A DNA stretch of 64,000 nt, taken from Maridesulfovibrio zosterae DSM 11974. GTDB taxonomy: Bacteria; Desulfobacterota; Desulfovibrionia; Desulfovibrionales; Desulfovibrionaceae. Every line of letters starts with the position of its first letter. The first letter of the stretch is position 1. The stretch is from assembly GCF_000425265.1 (NCBI RefSeq), contig NZ_AUDC01000012.1, forward strand, positions 248,001-312,000, read 5' to 3'. Positions 56,522 through 64,000 of the stretch are shown here, piece by piece. The notes under the pieces were generated by a model. The model did no database searches and was not told the origin of the DNA. It worked only from the letters and a program-made list of their open reading frames with translations. The translations under genes were made by a program, and so were the position numbers.

Positions 56522-58814
56522 ATGAAAAATAAATGTAAAACGAATTTATATCCATTTAGAACACTGCTGCTAATAATTTTATTTTTTTCTTGAGCGGTAA
56601 TTCCTTAGCTAATGCAAATCAAGACTATGAATTTCTGAAAAATCGAATCCAAAATTATCAAGCTTTCGAAGCAGAAGAACTTGCGACATATTCAATAATT
56701 GAATCTTTCATTGTTCAAACACAAAAAAAATATTCTGATCTGTTGCACCAATTTCAATATATTCTTTTTTCAGAACGATCATCTATCAGTTCGCCAATTG
56801 ATAGAAAGCAAGCCAAAATCAACCTTAATGACTTCAGAGAAGATGTTCTTGATATTTCTGATAAACTTCATACAGCAAGAGAAGAATGTGTTTCAAGAAT
56901 TGAAGTTTTAAAATCATTTAAACAGCTCTCAACAACAATACCAAAAGAAACACCTGCCGATCTTACAAAATTATATATGGAAAGCATGCGATCTGTTTCT
57001 TCATTGTTGGTAAAATCGACTAAACAGCTGGATAGAATGAATATTCTGGAGACCGAAGGTAGAAGGATTCTGAATCGCTTAGATAAACTTGAGCTTGGAG
57101 AAAAGCATAACCTTCTACAGCTATGGAAAAATTATCTTCTGATAGGAAAGGACCCGGTATTCAGCACTGAATTCTGGAACAAACCTTTTGTTACGAAAAA
57201 CTGGCTGAAACTTAGAAAATCTGAATTTAACACTGCACTGACTACATATAAGCATGATGCATTAAAGCATTTAACGATTTTTGCTATTGTGCTTTTTTTA
57301 GGAATGACACTAAAGAGTATTTTAAAAAGAAAAATAATCTGGAGATACTCCATCGTCAGCAATAAATTCAAAATAAAGGTGTTATCTACAGCTTCACTTT
57401 TTAGCTTCTCATTTTATCTAGCAACAATACTTGTTTTCCCTGCTACGCTTGAATCACTAGCATATTTATCATTTTGCATTTTCTTTTTCTGCATTCTCAA
57501 ACTTTCAAAACTCATCAGTCGTGACAGATTTTTCATCACCAGCGGAATATTAAGAACAACAACAATTTATACTGTCAGTGTTCTATTGATAATACTGCAT
57601 GTTCCAAGCAAATGGGTTACTGTAATATTTATCGGTTTCCTATTTTTTTCATGGCTCATCAGCTCATTGAGTGCATGGCGTAAGAACAGATTTAAAGGCC
57701 TTATTGACTCAACCAAAAGAAGCAGTTTCTTAAGCCCGCTACTGGCTGTTGCATTTCTTGGATTTGGCAGACTGGCATGCCTGCTGGCAATCCTTTGGAG
57801 TCTAGGCATTTTTATACGCTCTTTTGGACGGCTCTGGGGCCAAATCCTTTTCGTAAGTGCAGAAAAAGGAGAAAAGCTTTTAAAAGGTTTAATAAGAAGT
57901 TTAGCTGTTCCTCTCGGGTGGGGTATTGCTTTTAGTATTGTATATTATTGGTTGAGCAGCTTTTTGGGTGAAAGCACAATTACGGATACACTTACAAAAC
58001 AAATTACCATACAGTCTTATTCCATATCAATCGGCAGCATTGTCTCATTAGCGATACTTTTCTTTATAACTAAAAGTTGTGTTGCAGCCTTCAATGTATC
58101 AATTGAGCATGTCGGCAGCAGATGGCCGAGGGGCAAACGCGGCGCTGTCCCGTCAATGCAGACTTTATTTACATATGGAGTCTGGTCGCTGTTTGTATTG
58201 GCTGCAATGCGTATGATGGAATTTAATCTGACAAGCATCGCTGTCATTGCCGGTGGTTTGAGTGTTGGAATCGGGTTTGGACTGCAAAATATTGTAAACA
58301 ACTTTATCAGCGGCCTGATTCTCCTGTTTGGCAGGTCTATTCAACAGGGTGATGTGGTTGAACTTGCAGCTCTGTGGTGCACAGTACAAAAAATAATATC
58401 CGAACAACCCTTGTCGAAACATTTGAAGGCGCTGTAATTATGATTCCTAACTCGGATCTTGTAACCACCCAGGTAACAAACTGGACAAAAAACAACTCTT
58501 CCCTGCGTCGGGATATAATCGTTGGAGTTGCTTATGGGTCTGACACGGAAAAAGTAAAACAAACCCTTCTAGATATAGCGTTTAACAGCTCACACATACT
58601 TGATACCCCTGAACCGTATGTACACTTCAATAACTTTGGTTCAAGCAGTCTGGACTTTATTTTGCGTGTCTGGATAGACGATATTGACTATGCCCTTAAG
58701 ACAATGTCGGAATTACGTTTTGAAATTGATAACCGCTTTAGAAAGGAAAAGATTGAAATTGCCTTTCCACAAATGGATATTCACATCAAAAAAAATACAG
58801 GCAGCAAGAAATAG
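56522..58814 (+). pseudogene. MscS-family mechanosensitive channel gene with two frameshifts
   Basis: About 764 residues if repaired. Frame 1 begins at the ATG at 56522 and reads a signal peptide (MKNKCKTNLYPF, RTLLLIILFF) but stops at 56591. The sense continues in another frame after a run of seven T (56582-56588), where one more T would restore it (LSGNSLANANQDYEF). A second break is in the A-run at 58388-58393: frame 2 reads GRSIQQGDVVELAALWCTVQK then nonsense to 58437, while the MscS pore/beta-domain continues one frame back (NNIRTTLVETFEGAVIMIPNSD) to 58814. Long helical periplasmic part, about ten membrane helices, conserved C-terminal MscS domain. Would release solutes on osmotic downshock. 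Sequencing error is possible for either site. Confidence 0.85.
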
Positions 58815-58850
58815 CTTGGTTGATAACGTATATTATAAAAGTGAGAATAT

Positions 58851-59876
58851 ATGCCATTACGGGTAATTGAGATAATCACTCCACGCGAAGACAAGGAAGA
58901 AGTCATAGCAACGCTTGAAGAACATCGCCCGAATGAAGGTTATGTTTTCTGGGCTTCTCCTTTGGAAGCCGACACTTCACTTGTTTTCAGAGTTATTCTG
59001 GACGTACAGGATTCCGAAAATGTACTTGATAAGCTTGAAAATCTTTTTTCATGGAAAGAAAAGTACCGTATAATAGTATTTCCAGCTGAGGCCACTATTC
59101 CTCGTCTGGAAAATCTTGATGAAGTTCCTACGACTGAAACAGAGCCTGCTCCTGAAACTGAAAAAAGAAAAAACAGGCTAAGCAGAGAAGAACTTTATGC
59201 CGATGTCCTTGACACTTGTGTACTCTCAAAAAGCTACGTAATGCTTGTGATACTTTCCTCTATAGTCGCTGTTATAGGTCTGATGAGAGGCAATGTTGCC
59301 GTTCTTATCGGGGCCATGGTCCTGGCTCCATTATTAGGCCCGAATGTTGGCCTTTCACTGGCGACAACCCTTGGCGATGAAAAACTTGCCGCAGCATCTT
59401 CTAAAACACTTATTACAGGAGTTTTGCTGGCGATACTGATCTCTATCGGAGCTGGATTTTTCTTAAATATTAACGAGTTCTCGCCAGAACTGCTGGCCCG
59501 GACAACTACAGATTTTTCTGATATTATTTTAGCGATTGTCTCCGGTACAGCCGGAATTATTTCTTTTACACTTGGAGTCCCTACCTCGCTGGTAGGAGTC
59601 ATGGTTGCCCTGTCCCTGCTCCCGCCGCTCAGTGCGTGCGGTATTTTTTTAGGCACAGGACATATCGAGTATTCTTTAGGAGCTGGAGTTCTCTTTTTAG
59701 CCAACGTTATCTGCCTTAATCTGGCAGGTGTTGTCACCTTCCTGCTCCAGGGAGTACTGCCTCTGGCGTGGTGGAAAAGAGATAAAGTAAAAATTACGGC
59801 TCTCAGAATTATAGCTGTATGGTCATTTCTGCTGATAATGCTCATAGCTCTTCTTTATTTTAAATTCGTAAACTGA
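58851..59876 (+). CDS. DUF389-family membrane protein
   Basis: 341 residues: an N-terminal soluble ACT-like part (about 1-85, RVIEIITPREDKEEVIATLEEH), a charged linker, then five to six helices with the family core NVAVLIGAMVLAPLLGPNVGLSLATTLGD, VSGTAGIISFTLGVPTSLVGVMVALSLLPPLSACGIFLG. Function unknown; often proposed as a transporter or stress membrane protein. 36 bases after the channel gene and 19 before corA, so probably one operon. Confidence 0.88.
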   Translation: MPLRVIEIITPREDKEEVIATLEEHRPNEGYVFWASPLEADTSLVFRVILDVQDSENVLDKLENLFSWKEKYRIIVFPAEATIPRLENLDEVPTTETEPAPETEKRKNRLSREELYADVLDTCVLSKSYVMLVILSSIVAVIGLMRGNVAVLIGAMVLAPLLGPNVGLSLATTLGDEKLAAASSKTLITGVLLAILISIGAGFFLNINEFSPELLARTTTDFSDIILAIVSGTAGIISFTLGVPTSLVGVMVALSLLPPLSACGIFLGTGHIEYSLGAGVLFLANVICLNLAGVVTFLLQGVLPLAWWKRDKVKITALRIIAVWSFLLIMLIALLYFKFVN

Positions 59877-59895
59877 CAATTTATAAGGTGTAATT

Positions 59896-60954
59896 ATGGC
59901 AAGATTCTTAAGAAAAAATGACCGTAAAGCAGGGATGCCCCCGGGATCACTTATTTTCACCGGTCAGCAAAAAATTTCCAAGCCACAGATTCGAGTTACA
60001 ACTTATAATGATTCTTCATTAACTGACATTGATATGGATGAATATAAATCCATTACTAATGATACAGATTCAATCTGTTGGATAAATATCGACGGTGTTC
60101 ATGATTCTGACCTAATCAAAAATATCGGGGATAATTTTAACATATCCATTATGAATCTTGAAGACATCCAAGATACAGGACAGCGTCCCTGCATTGATGA
60201 GTATCAGGACTACCTCTTCGCTACCATGAAATTTTTAAACACGGATAATGATGAAGATAGAATTAAAGCAGATCAAATAAGTTTCGTTTTAGGTAATAAT
60301 TATCTTATTACATTTCAGGAACAGCCAAGTATGATTTTTGATCCGGTACGCAAGCGTCTTTCCAAGCCAAAAAATAAATTCAGGCAAAATGGACCAGACT
60401 ACCTTTTTTATACACTTATTGACTGTCTGTTGGAAAACTATTTGAAAGTAATCGAAGGAATAGGCGAACGGATAGAAGAAATAGAAGAAGAAGTTTTGGA
60501 AAATCCAATACCGGAACAGTTGGAAGAAATTAATTTTTACCGCCGTGAAATAGCGTATATACGAAAATCAATCAGACCGGCCCGTGAAATAATATCCAAA
60601 ACAAACAAGATGGACTCGGAATTTATATCTGACAACACTGCTCCATACTTAAAAGATTTAGTAAGTATGCTTGAACAGGCATTAGATTCTTTAGAAATCT
60701 ATAAGGAAATTCTCAGTGATTTGTTTAGTACATACAATATGTCTATCAACAGCCGTTTGAACGAAACAATGAAATTTTTAACTGTCTTTGCAACAATTTT
60801 TATTCCGCTAACCTTTCTTGCCGGAATATACGGCATGAATTTCGATGTCATACCAGAGCTGCACTATAAATACAGCTACTACATCCTTCTCGGATTAATG
60901 CTGCTGATTGCATTTGCTATGCTGGCATATTTTAAAAGAAAGAAATGGATTTAA
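59896..60954 (+). CDS. corA: CorA-family magnesium/cobalt transporter
   Basis: Pentameric Mg2+/Co2+ channel of the inner membrane. 352 residues: large N-terminal cytosolic domain, long stalk helix (NPIPEQLEEINFYRREIAYIRK), then two C-terminal helices with the signature YGMN (in LAGIYGMNFDVIPE) between them and a basic end (FKRKKWI). Last gene of the MscS/DUF389/corA cluster. Confidence 0.94.
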   Translation: MARFLRKNDRKAGMPPGSLIFTGQQKISKPQIRVTTYNDSSLTDIDMDEYKSITNDTDSICWINIDGVHDSDLIKNIGDNFNISIMNLEDIQDTGQRPCIDEYQDYLFATMKFLNTDNDEDRIKADQISFVLGNNYLITFQEQPSMIFDPVRKRLSKPKNKFRQNGPDYLFYTLIDCLLENYLKVIEGIGERIEEIEEEVLENPIPEQLEEINFYRREIAYIRKSIRPAREIISKTNKMDSEFISDNTAPYLKDLVSMLEQALDSLEIYKEILSDLFSTYNMSINSRLNETMKFLTVFATIFIPLTFLAGIYGMNFDVIPELHYKYSYYILLGLMLLIAFAMLAYFKRKKWI

Positions 60955-61098
60955 AAGGGATAAAATGTTTTTGGATATACCTGCCCACAGAACCATATTT
61001 CTAAGCTAAAGTATTTCCTTAAGCTATCTCCAATTTTTAATAAACGCCTGTAAAAGATCTTTTTAGGCAAAATTACTGACATTGGAATTAACAACTCC

Positions 61099-61127
61099 AT
61101 GACAATACTCCCTACCCTATTTACATT
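61099..61127 (+). promoter_or_regulatory. Possible promoter of the degP gene
   Basis: ATGACA, 17 bases, TACATT. Ends about 70 bases before the ATG. One mismatch in the -35 and two in the -10. Confidence 0.35.
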
Positions 61128-61198
61128 TTAGAAAAGAATACTATACTCTTCCTATTGTCGCTTATCCCGTTTTCCAAGCGACGCATTGAGGAGGATAC

Positions 61199-62653
61199 AT
61201 GAAATTAAAACGTTATTTAGGATTACTGACACTTGTTACCTTACTAGTATTGCCCGCGTATGCGAATGCAAATGGACTTCCATCCTTTGTTGAACTGGCG
61301 AAAAAATGCGGTCCTGCGGTTGTTAACATTAATACTGTGAAAATGGTCGAAGTGGGAAACCCCATGGAAGACTTTTTCAAGTTTCATGGAAACGGTCGGG
61401 GGGGCGTAAATCCCTTTGAAGAATTTTTCAAACAGTTTAACGGGAATGGCCGTGGTAACAATAATCATCCTAAACAGAAACGAAAAACAGGATCTCTGGG
61501 CTCAGGTTTCATAATTTCTGAAGACGGTTATGTTGTAACCAATAACCATGTTGTTGCTTCTGCAGATGAAATCACAGTCAAACTGCAAAATGATGGCAAA
61601 GACTACCCTGCAAAGATAATCGGCCGTGACAAAGAAACTGATCTGGCTCTCTTAAAAATTGATACAGGAAAGAAACTGCCCTACCTAGAATTCGCAAACT
61701 CTGCGAAAGCCGAAGTAGGTGCTTGGGTTCTTGCAATCGGCAATCCCTTTGGTCTGGGACATACTGTTACCAAAGGCATTATCAGTGCAAAAGGCCGTAT
61801 CATCGGTGCCGGACCTTTTGACAACTTTATCCAGACTGATGCCAGTATCAATCCCGGCAACAGCGGCGGCCCGCTCATAGACCTTGATGGCCGAGTAATA
61901 GGTATTAACACAGCTATTATTGCAAGCGGTCAGGGAATAGGCTTTGCCATTCCCAGCAACATGGCCAAAAGCGTCATTGACCAGCTAAAAACTGATCACA
62001 AAGTTAGTCGCGGCTGGCTCGGCGTAACCATTCAGGATGCTGATGCCAAAACAGCCAAGGCTCTGGGCCTCAAAGAAAAGACAGGTGCTCTGGTCAATTC
62101 AGTGAATCCCAAGGACCCTGCTGCTAAAGGCGGTATGAAAGTTGGCGATGTTATCCTTAAAGTCAACGGTGAAAAAATTGACGATACCAATGATCTGTTG
62201 CGAACCATCGCAGCTTTGCCTCCAGGCAAAAGAATAAGCGTTAATGTATGGCGTCAGGGAAAAAGTAAACAACTCTATATCATCCTCGGCGACCGCAACG
62301 GCAAAACTGTTGTAGCTCAGGCTGAAGAGGCATCGCCCAAAGCCGCAAACGAAAACCTCGATGATCTAGGACTTGTTGTCCGCAAGGTTAACCGTGAAGC
62401 TGAAGCGAACTCTCTGGGACTTGATAAACCAGAAGGACTCATGGTCATAGAAGTTACGCCAGATTCTCCTGCTGAAGACGCTGCTATCGCAGTCGGTGAT
62501 GTTATTCTTGAAGCCAACCAGCATAAAGTTGACTCAAGTAAATCACTTAAAAACATCATCAACTCTGAAGGAAAAAAACGCGGCCTGATAATGCTTCTTT
62601 TAAAACGTCAGGGAAAAAATATATTCCGGACAATCGAACTGAAAAATAAATAA
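61199..62653 (+). CDS. degP: Periplasmic serine protease DegP/HtrA (Do family)
   Basis: Degrades or refolds misfolded envelope proteins. 484 residues: signal peptide (cleavage near YANA-NG, 21-25), trypsin-like domain with His117 (VVTNNHVVAS), Asp148 (KETDLALLKI) and Ser222 (NPGNSGGPL), then two PDZ domains (about 265-345, SRGWLGVTIQDADA; about 385-475, LGLVVRKVNREAEA). A Gly/Asn-rich loop lies near 62-95. GAGGAG before the ATG. Single-gene unit with its own terminator. Confidence 0.96.
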   Translation: MKLKRYLGLLTLVTLLVLPAYANANGLPSFVELAKKCGPAVVNINTVKMVEVGNPMEDFFKFHGNGRGGVNPFEEFFKQFNGNGRGNNNHPKQKRKTGSLGSGFIISEDGYVVTNNHVVASADEITVKLQNDGKDYPAKIIGRDKETDLALLKIDTGKKLPYLEFANSAKAEVGAWVLAIGNPFGLGHTVTKGIISAKGRIIGAGPFDNFIQTDASINPGNSGGPLIDLDGRVIGINTAIIASGQGIGFAIPSNMAKSVIDQLKTDHKVSRGWLGVTIQDADAKTAKALGLKEKTGALVNSVNPKDPAAKGGMKVGDVILKVNGEKIDDTNDLLRTIAALPPGKRISVNVWRQGKSKQLYIILGDRNGKTVVAQAEEASPKAANENLDDLGLVVRKVNREAEANSLGLDKPEGLMVIEVTPDSPAEDAAIAVGDVILEANQHKVDSSKSLKNIINSEGKKRGLIMLLLKRQGKNIFRTIELKNK

Positions 62654-62685
62654 TCTACATCAGAATGATCACTATCTGATAAGTT

Positions 62686-62721
62686 AAGCCTGTTCTGACC
62701 ATGGTCAGAACAGGCTTTTTT
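62686..62721 (+). terminator. Terminator of degP
   Basis: AAGCCTGTTCTGACC pairs perfectly with GGTCAGAACAGGCTT (15 positions each side, AT centre), then TTTT. Confidence 0.93.
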
Positions 62722-62834
62722 AATCTTTTGGAGTAAGTTTAAAATTAATTCTAATCACCTATTCACTTTATTTTAATAAAAAATCATAAATTAACCTCTT
62801 CCTTACTGCTTACCTTTAGGTTAATAAGCTCGTC

Positions 62835-63710
62835 ATGAACAACAGTACGACTATCCTTACTGCTCCGGCAAAAGTTAATCTCTACCTTAAAATTGTGAGG
62901 AAAAGAGAAGACGGCTATCATGAACTGGATACTCTCTTTCATCCCTTCCCGGCTTTAGCTGATACTCTTGAAGTTTCAGAAAAGACTGAGGGATGCACTA
63001 TCCATTGTGAAGATTTTGACTTGCCGGCCGAAGATAATCTGATTTACAAAGCATGGGATAAATATGCTGCCGCTACAGGCTTTAGACCCGGGTTACATAT
63101 AAAACTCATAAAACGCACTCCTACAGGTGCAGGTCTCGGTGGAGGTAGTTCAGATGCTGCGGCAATGCTGCGTTATCTTGACACTCATCCTGACAGCCCC
63201 GGTATGGAACACGATAAGCTTACCGCTCTCGCAGCAGGGCTTGGGGCCGACGTTCCTTTCTTTCTTCTTGACGGTCCGGCATGGGCTAAAGGGATTGGTG
63301 AAATTTTATCGCCTTGTGAGGTTGACCTTTTGGGCCTAACAGCCTTATTAGCGTGCCCGGACGTGCATGTTAATACTGCATGGGCATATAAAGAGTGGAG
63401 CAACCGGGACAATTCCCAAAATTTTGAAAAAAAAGACTCCTTTCACTTGACAACTTATGCCAGTGGTAATAACAAGACGGCCTCCCAAACGAGGGTTACT
63501 TTATTCAATGACTTTGAAAAAGTTGTCCTGCCTGAGTTTTCTAAAATTAGGGAAACGAAGGAATATCTGCTGAAAAACGGAGCCTGCGGAGCTGTCATGA
63601 GCGGAAGCGGCGCGAGTGTAATATCTTTTTTCAGAGACAGAAATGAAGCTGAAAAAGTTGCAACCGACTTGAAATCAACTAAAGTCGACTCTGTTATTCA
63701 CACTTTTTAA
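62835..63710 (+). CDS. ispE: 4-diphosphocytidyl-2-C-methyl-D-erythritol kinase
   Basis: GHMP kinase of the MEP isoprenoid pathway; phosphorylates CDP-ME. 291 residues: LTAPAKVNLYLKIVRKREDGYHEL at the N-terminus, ATP loop PTGAGLGGGSSDAAAMLR (about 96-113), ADVPFFLLDGPAWAKGIGE, and the C-terminal GACGAVMSGSGASVISFF. Followed by tRNA-Gln and prs, a common order in this group. Confidence 0.97.
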   Translation: MNNSTTILTAPAKVNLYLKIVRKREDGYHELDTLFHPFPALADTLEVSEKTEGCTIHCEDFDLPAEDNLIYKAWDKYAAATGFRPGLHIKLIKRTPTGAGLGGGSSDAAAMLRYLDTHPDSPGMEHDKLTALAAGLGADVPFFLLDGPAWAKGIGEILSPCEVDLLGLTALLACPDVHVNTAWAYKEWSNRDNSQNFEKKDSFHLTTYASGNNKTASQTRVTLFNDFEKVVLPEFSKIRETKEYLLKNGACGAVMSGSGASVISFFRDRNEAEKVATDLKSTKVDSVIHTF

Positions 63711-63741
63711 TATTATTGCATTTTTTCTACATAATCAGTGC

Positions 63742-63816
63742 AGGGATGTCGCCAAGCGGCAAGGCACGTGGTTTTGGTCCACGCATTCGCAGGTTCGAAT
63801 CCTGCCATCCCTGCCA
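63742..63816 (+). tRNA. tRNA-Gln (TTG)
   Basis: 75 bases with encoded CCA. Acceptor AGGGATG/CATCCCT, anticodon stem CGTGG/CCACG with loop TTTTGGT (TTG), T-loop TTCGAAT. Confidence 0.96.
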
Positions 63817-63856
63817 AATTCATTTCTCGTACCGAGAGGTCAAGTTGGAGACCGAC

Positions 63857-64000
63857 ATGAACGGTGAACTCAAGATTATCAGCGGCTCGTCAAATCTGGC
63901 GCTTTCAGAAGCAATCTGTGACCATCTCGGCAGCAAGCTTACTCCATGTCTGCGCGAAAAATTCAGTGATGGCGAAATCCGCATTGAGATTCAGGACAAT
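63857..64000 (+). CDS. prs: Ribose-phosphate pyrophosphokinase, 5' part only
   Basis: Makes PRPP from ribose-5-phosphate and ATP. Only the first 48 codons are in the window: MNGELKIISGSSNLALSEAI then LREKFSDGEIRIEIQDN, the standard Prs start. GGAG lies 6 bases before the ATG. The rest runs off the right edge. Confidence 0.94.
   Translation, partial: MNGELKIISGSSNLALSEAICDHLGSKLTPCLREKFSDGEIRIEIQDN

Noticed and set aside
59234-59845. 203-codon open frame antisense to the DUF389 gene
   Set aside because: The opposite strand carries conserved DUF389 motifs throughout; this is a shadow.

Overview
The window looks like a piece of chromosome from a marine, low-GC sulfate-reducing Desulfovibrionaceae bacterium (Maridesulfovibrio/Desulfovibrio type). 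This is an inference from gene content: a TupABC tungstate importer beside FdhD, FdhE and MoaA for tungsten/molybdenum formate dehydrogenase, a carboxyspermidine-route polyamine operon, NhaB, many two-component, c-di-GMP and chemotaxis proteins, and an ispE / tRNA-Gln / prs junction. No rRNA, CRISPR array, prophage or complete insertion sequence was found. Coding is dense and most transcription units end in clear hairpins.

Region by region. 1-2.0 kb: most of glycogen phosphorylase, cut by the window edge. 2.1-4.5 kb: tungstate ABC transporter tupABC with a strong hairpin after the binding-protein gene. 4.8-8.8 kb: fdhD, then fdhE-moaA plus an IS1595-transposase-like protein that appears domesticated. 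8.9-10.3 kb: Cache-GGDEF diguanylate cyclase. 10.4-14.2 kb: rlmE, tRNA-Tyr, yebC, ruvC-ruvA-ruvB. 14.3-17.2 kb: glycosyltransferase-like protein, BON lipoprotein, GntR/FCD regulator with a likely operator. 17.6-22.2 kb: a chemoreceptor and a PAS histidine kinase. 22.4-26.6 kb: an unknown exported protein, then an Lrp regulator divergent from kbl-tdh (threonine to glycine). 26.7-31.8 kb: a Mor-like HTH protein, AsmA, a membrane protein, a MerR-type regulator, tRNA-Val and a TPR-like protein. 32.0-35.3 kb: an operon of a TAXI solute-binding protein with a low-complexity head, a DUF2491 (YjfK-like) protein and a PspA-like protein. 35.7-41.0 kb: speA, carboxyspermidine dehydrogenase, nspC and speB, a full arginine-to-spermidine route. 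41.1-46.3 kb: a DASS/SLC13 permease, DJ-1/PfpI protein, DUF554 and DUF190 proteins, and a Crp/Fnr regulator.

46.6-56.1 kb is the most unusual part. A histidine kinase and an NtrC-type sigma-54 activator overlap by 4 bp. Convergent to them is a Lon-type protease that has lost the usual N-terminal substrate domain and carries a response-regulator receiver domain inserted between its helical region and its AAA+ domain. That receiver closely resembles the receiver of the neighbouring activator, so one kinase may control both transcription and proteolysis. Upstream of the next operon (a USP-like protein and a second DASS permease) are three copies of a 17-bp near-palindrome and a sigma-54-like promoter, the expected layout for a target of the activator. 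nhaB follows.

56.5-61.0 kb: an MscS-family channel gene broken by two separate one-base losses in homopolymer runs, followed by DUF389 and CorA genes. 61.2-64 kb: DegP/HtrA protease, ispE, tRNA-Gln and the start of prs.
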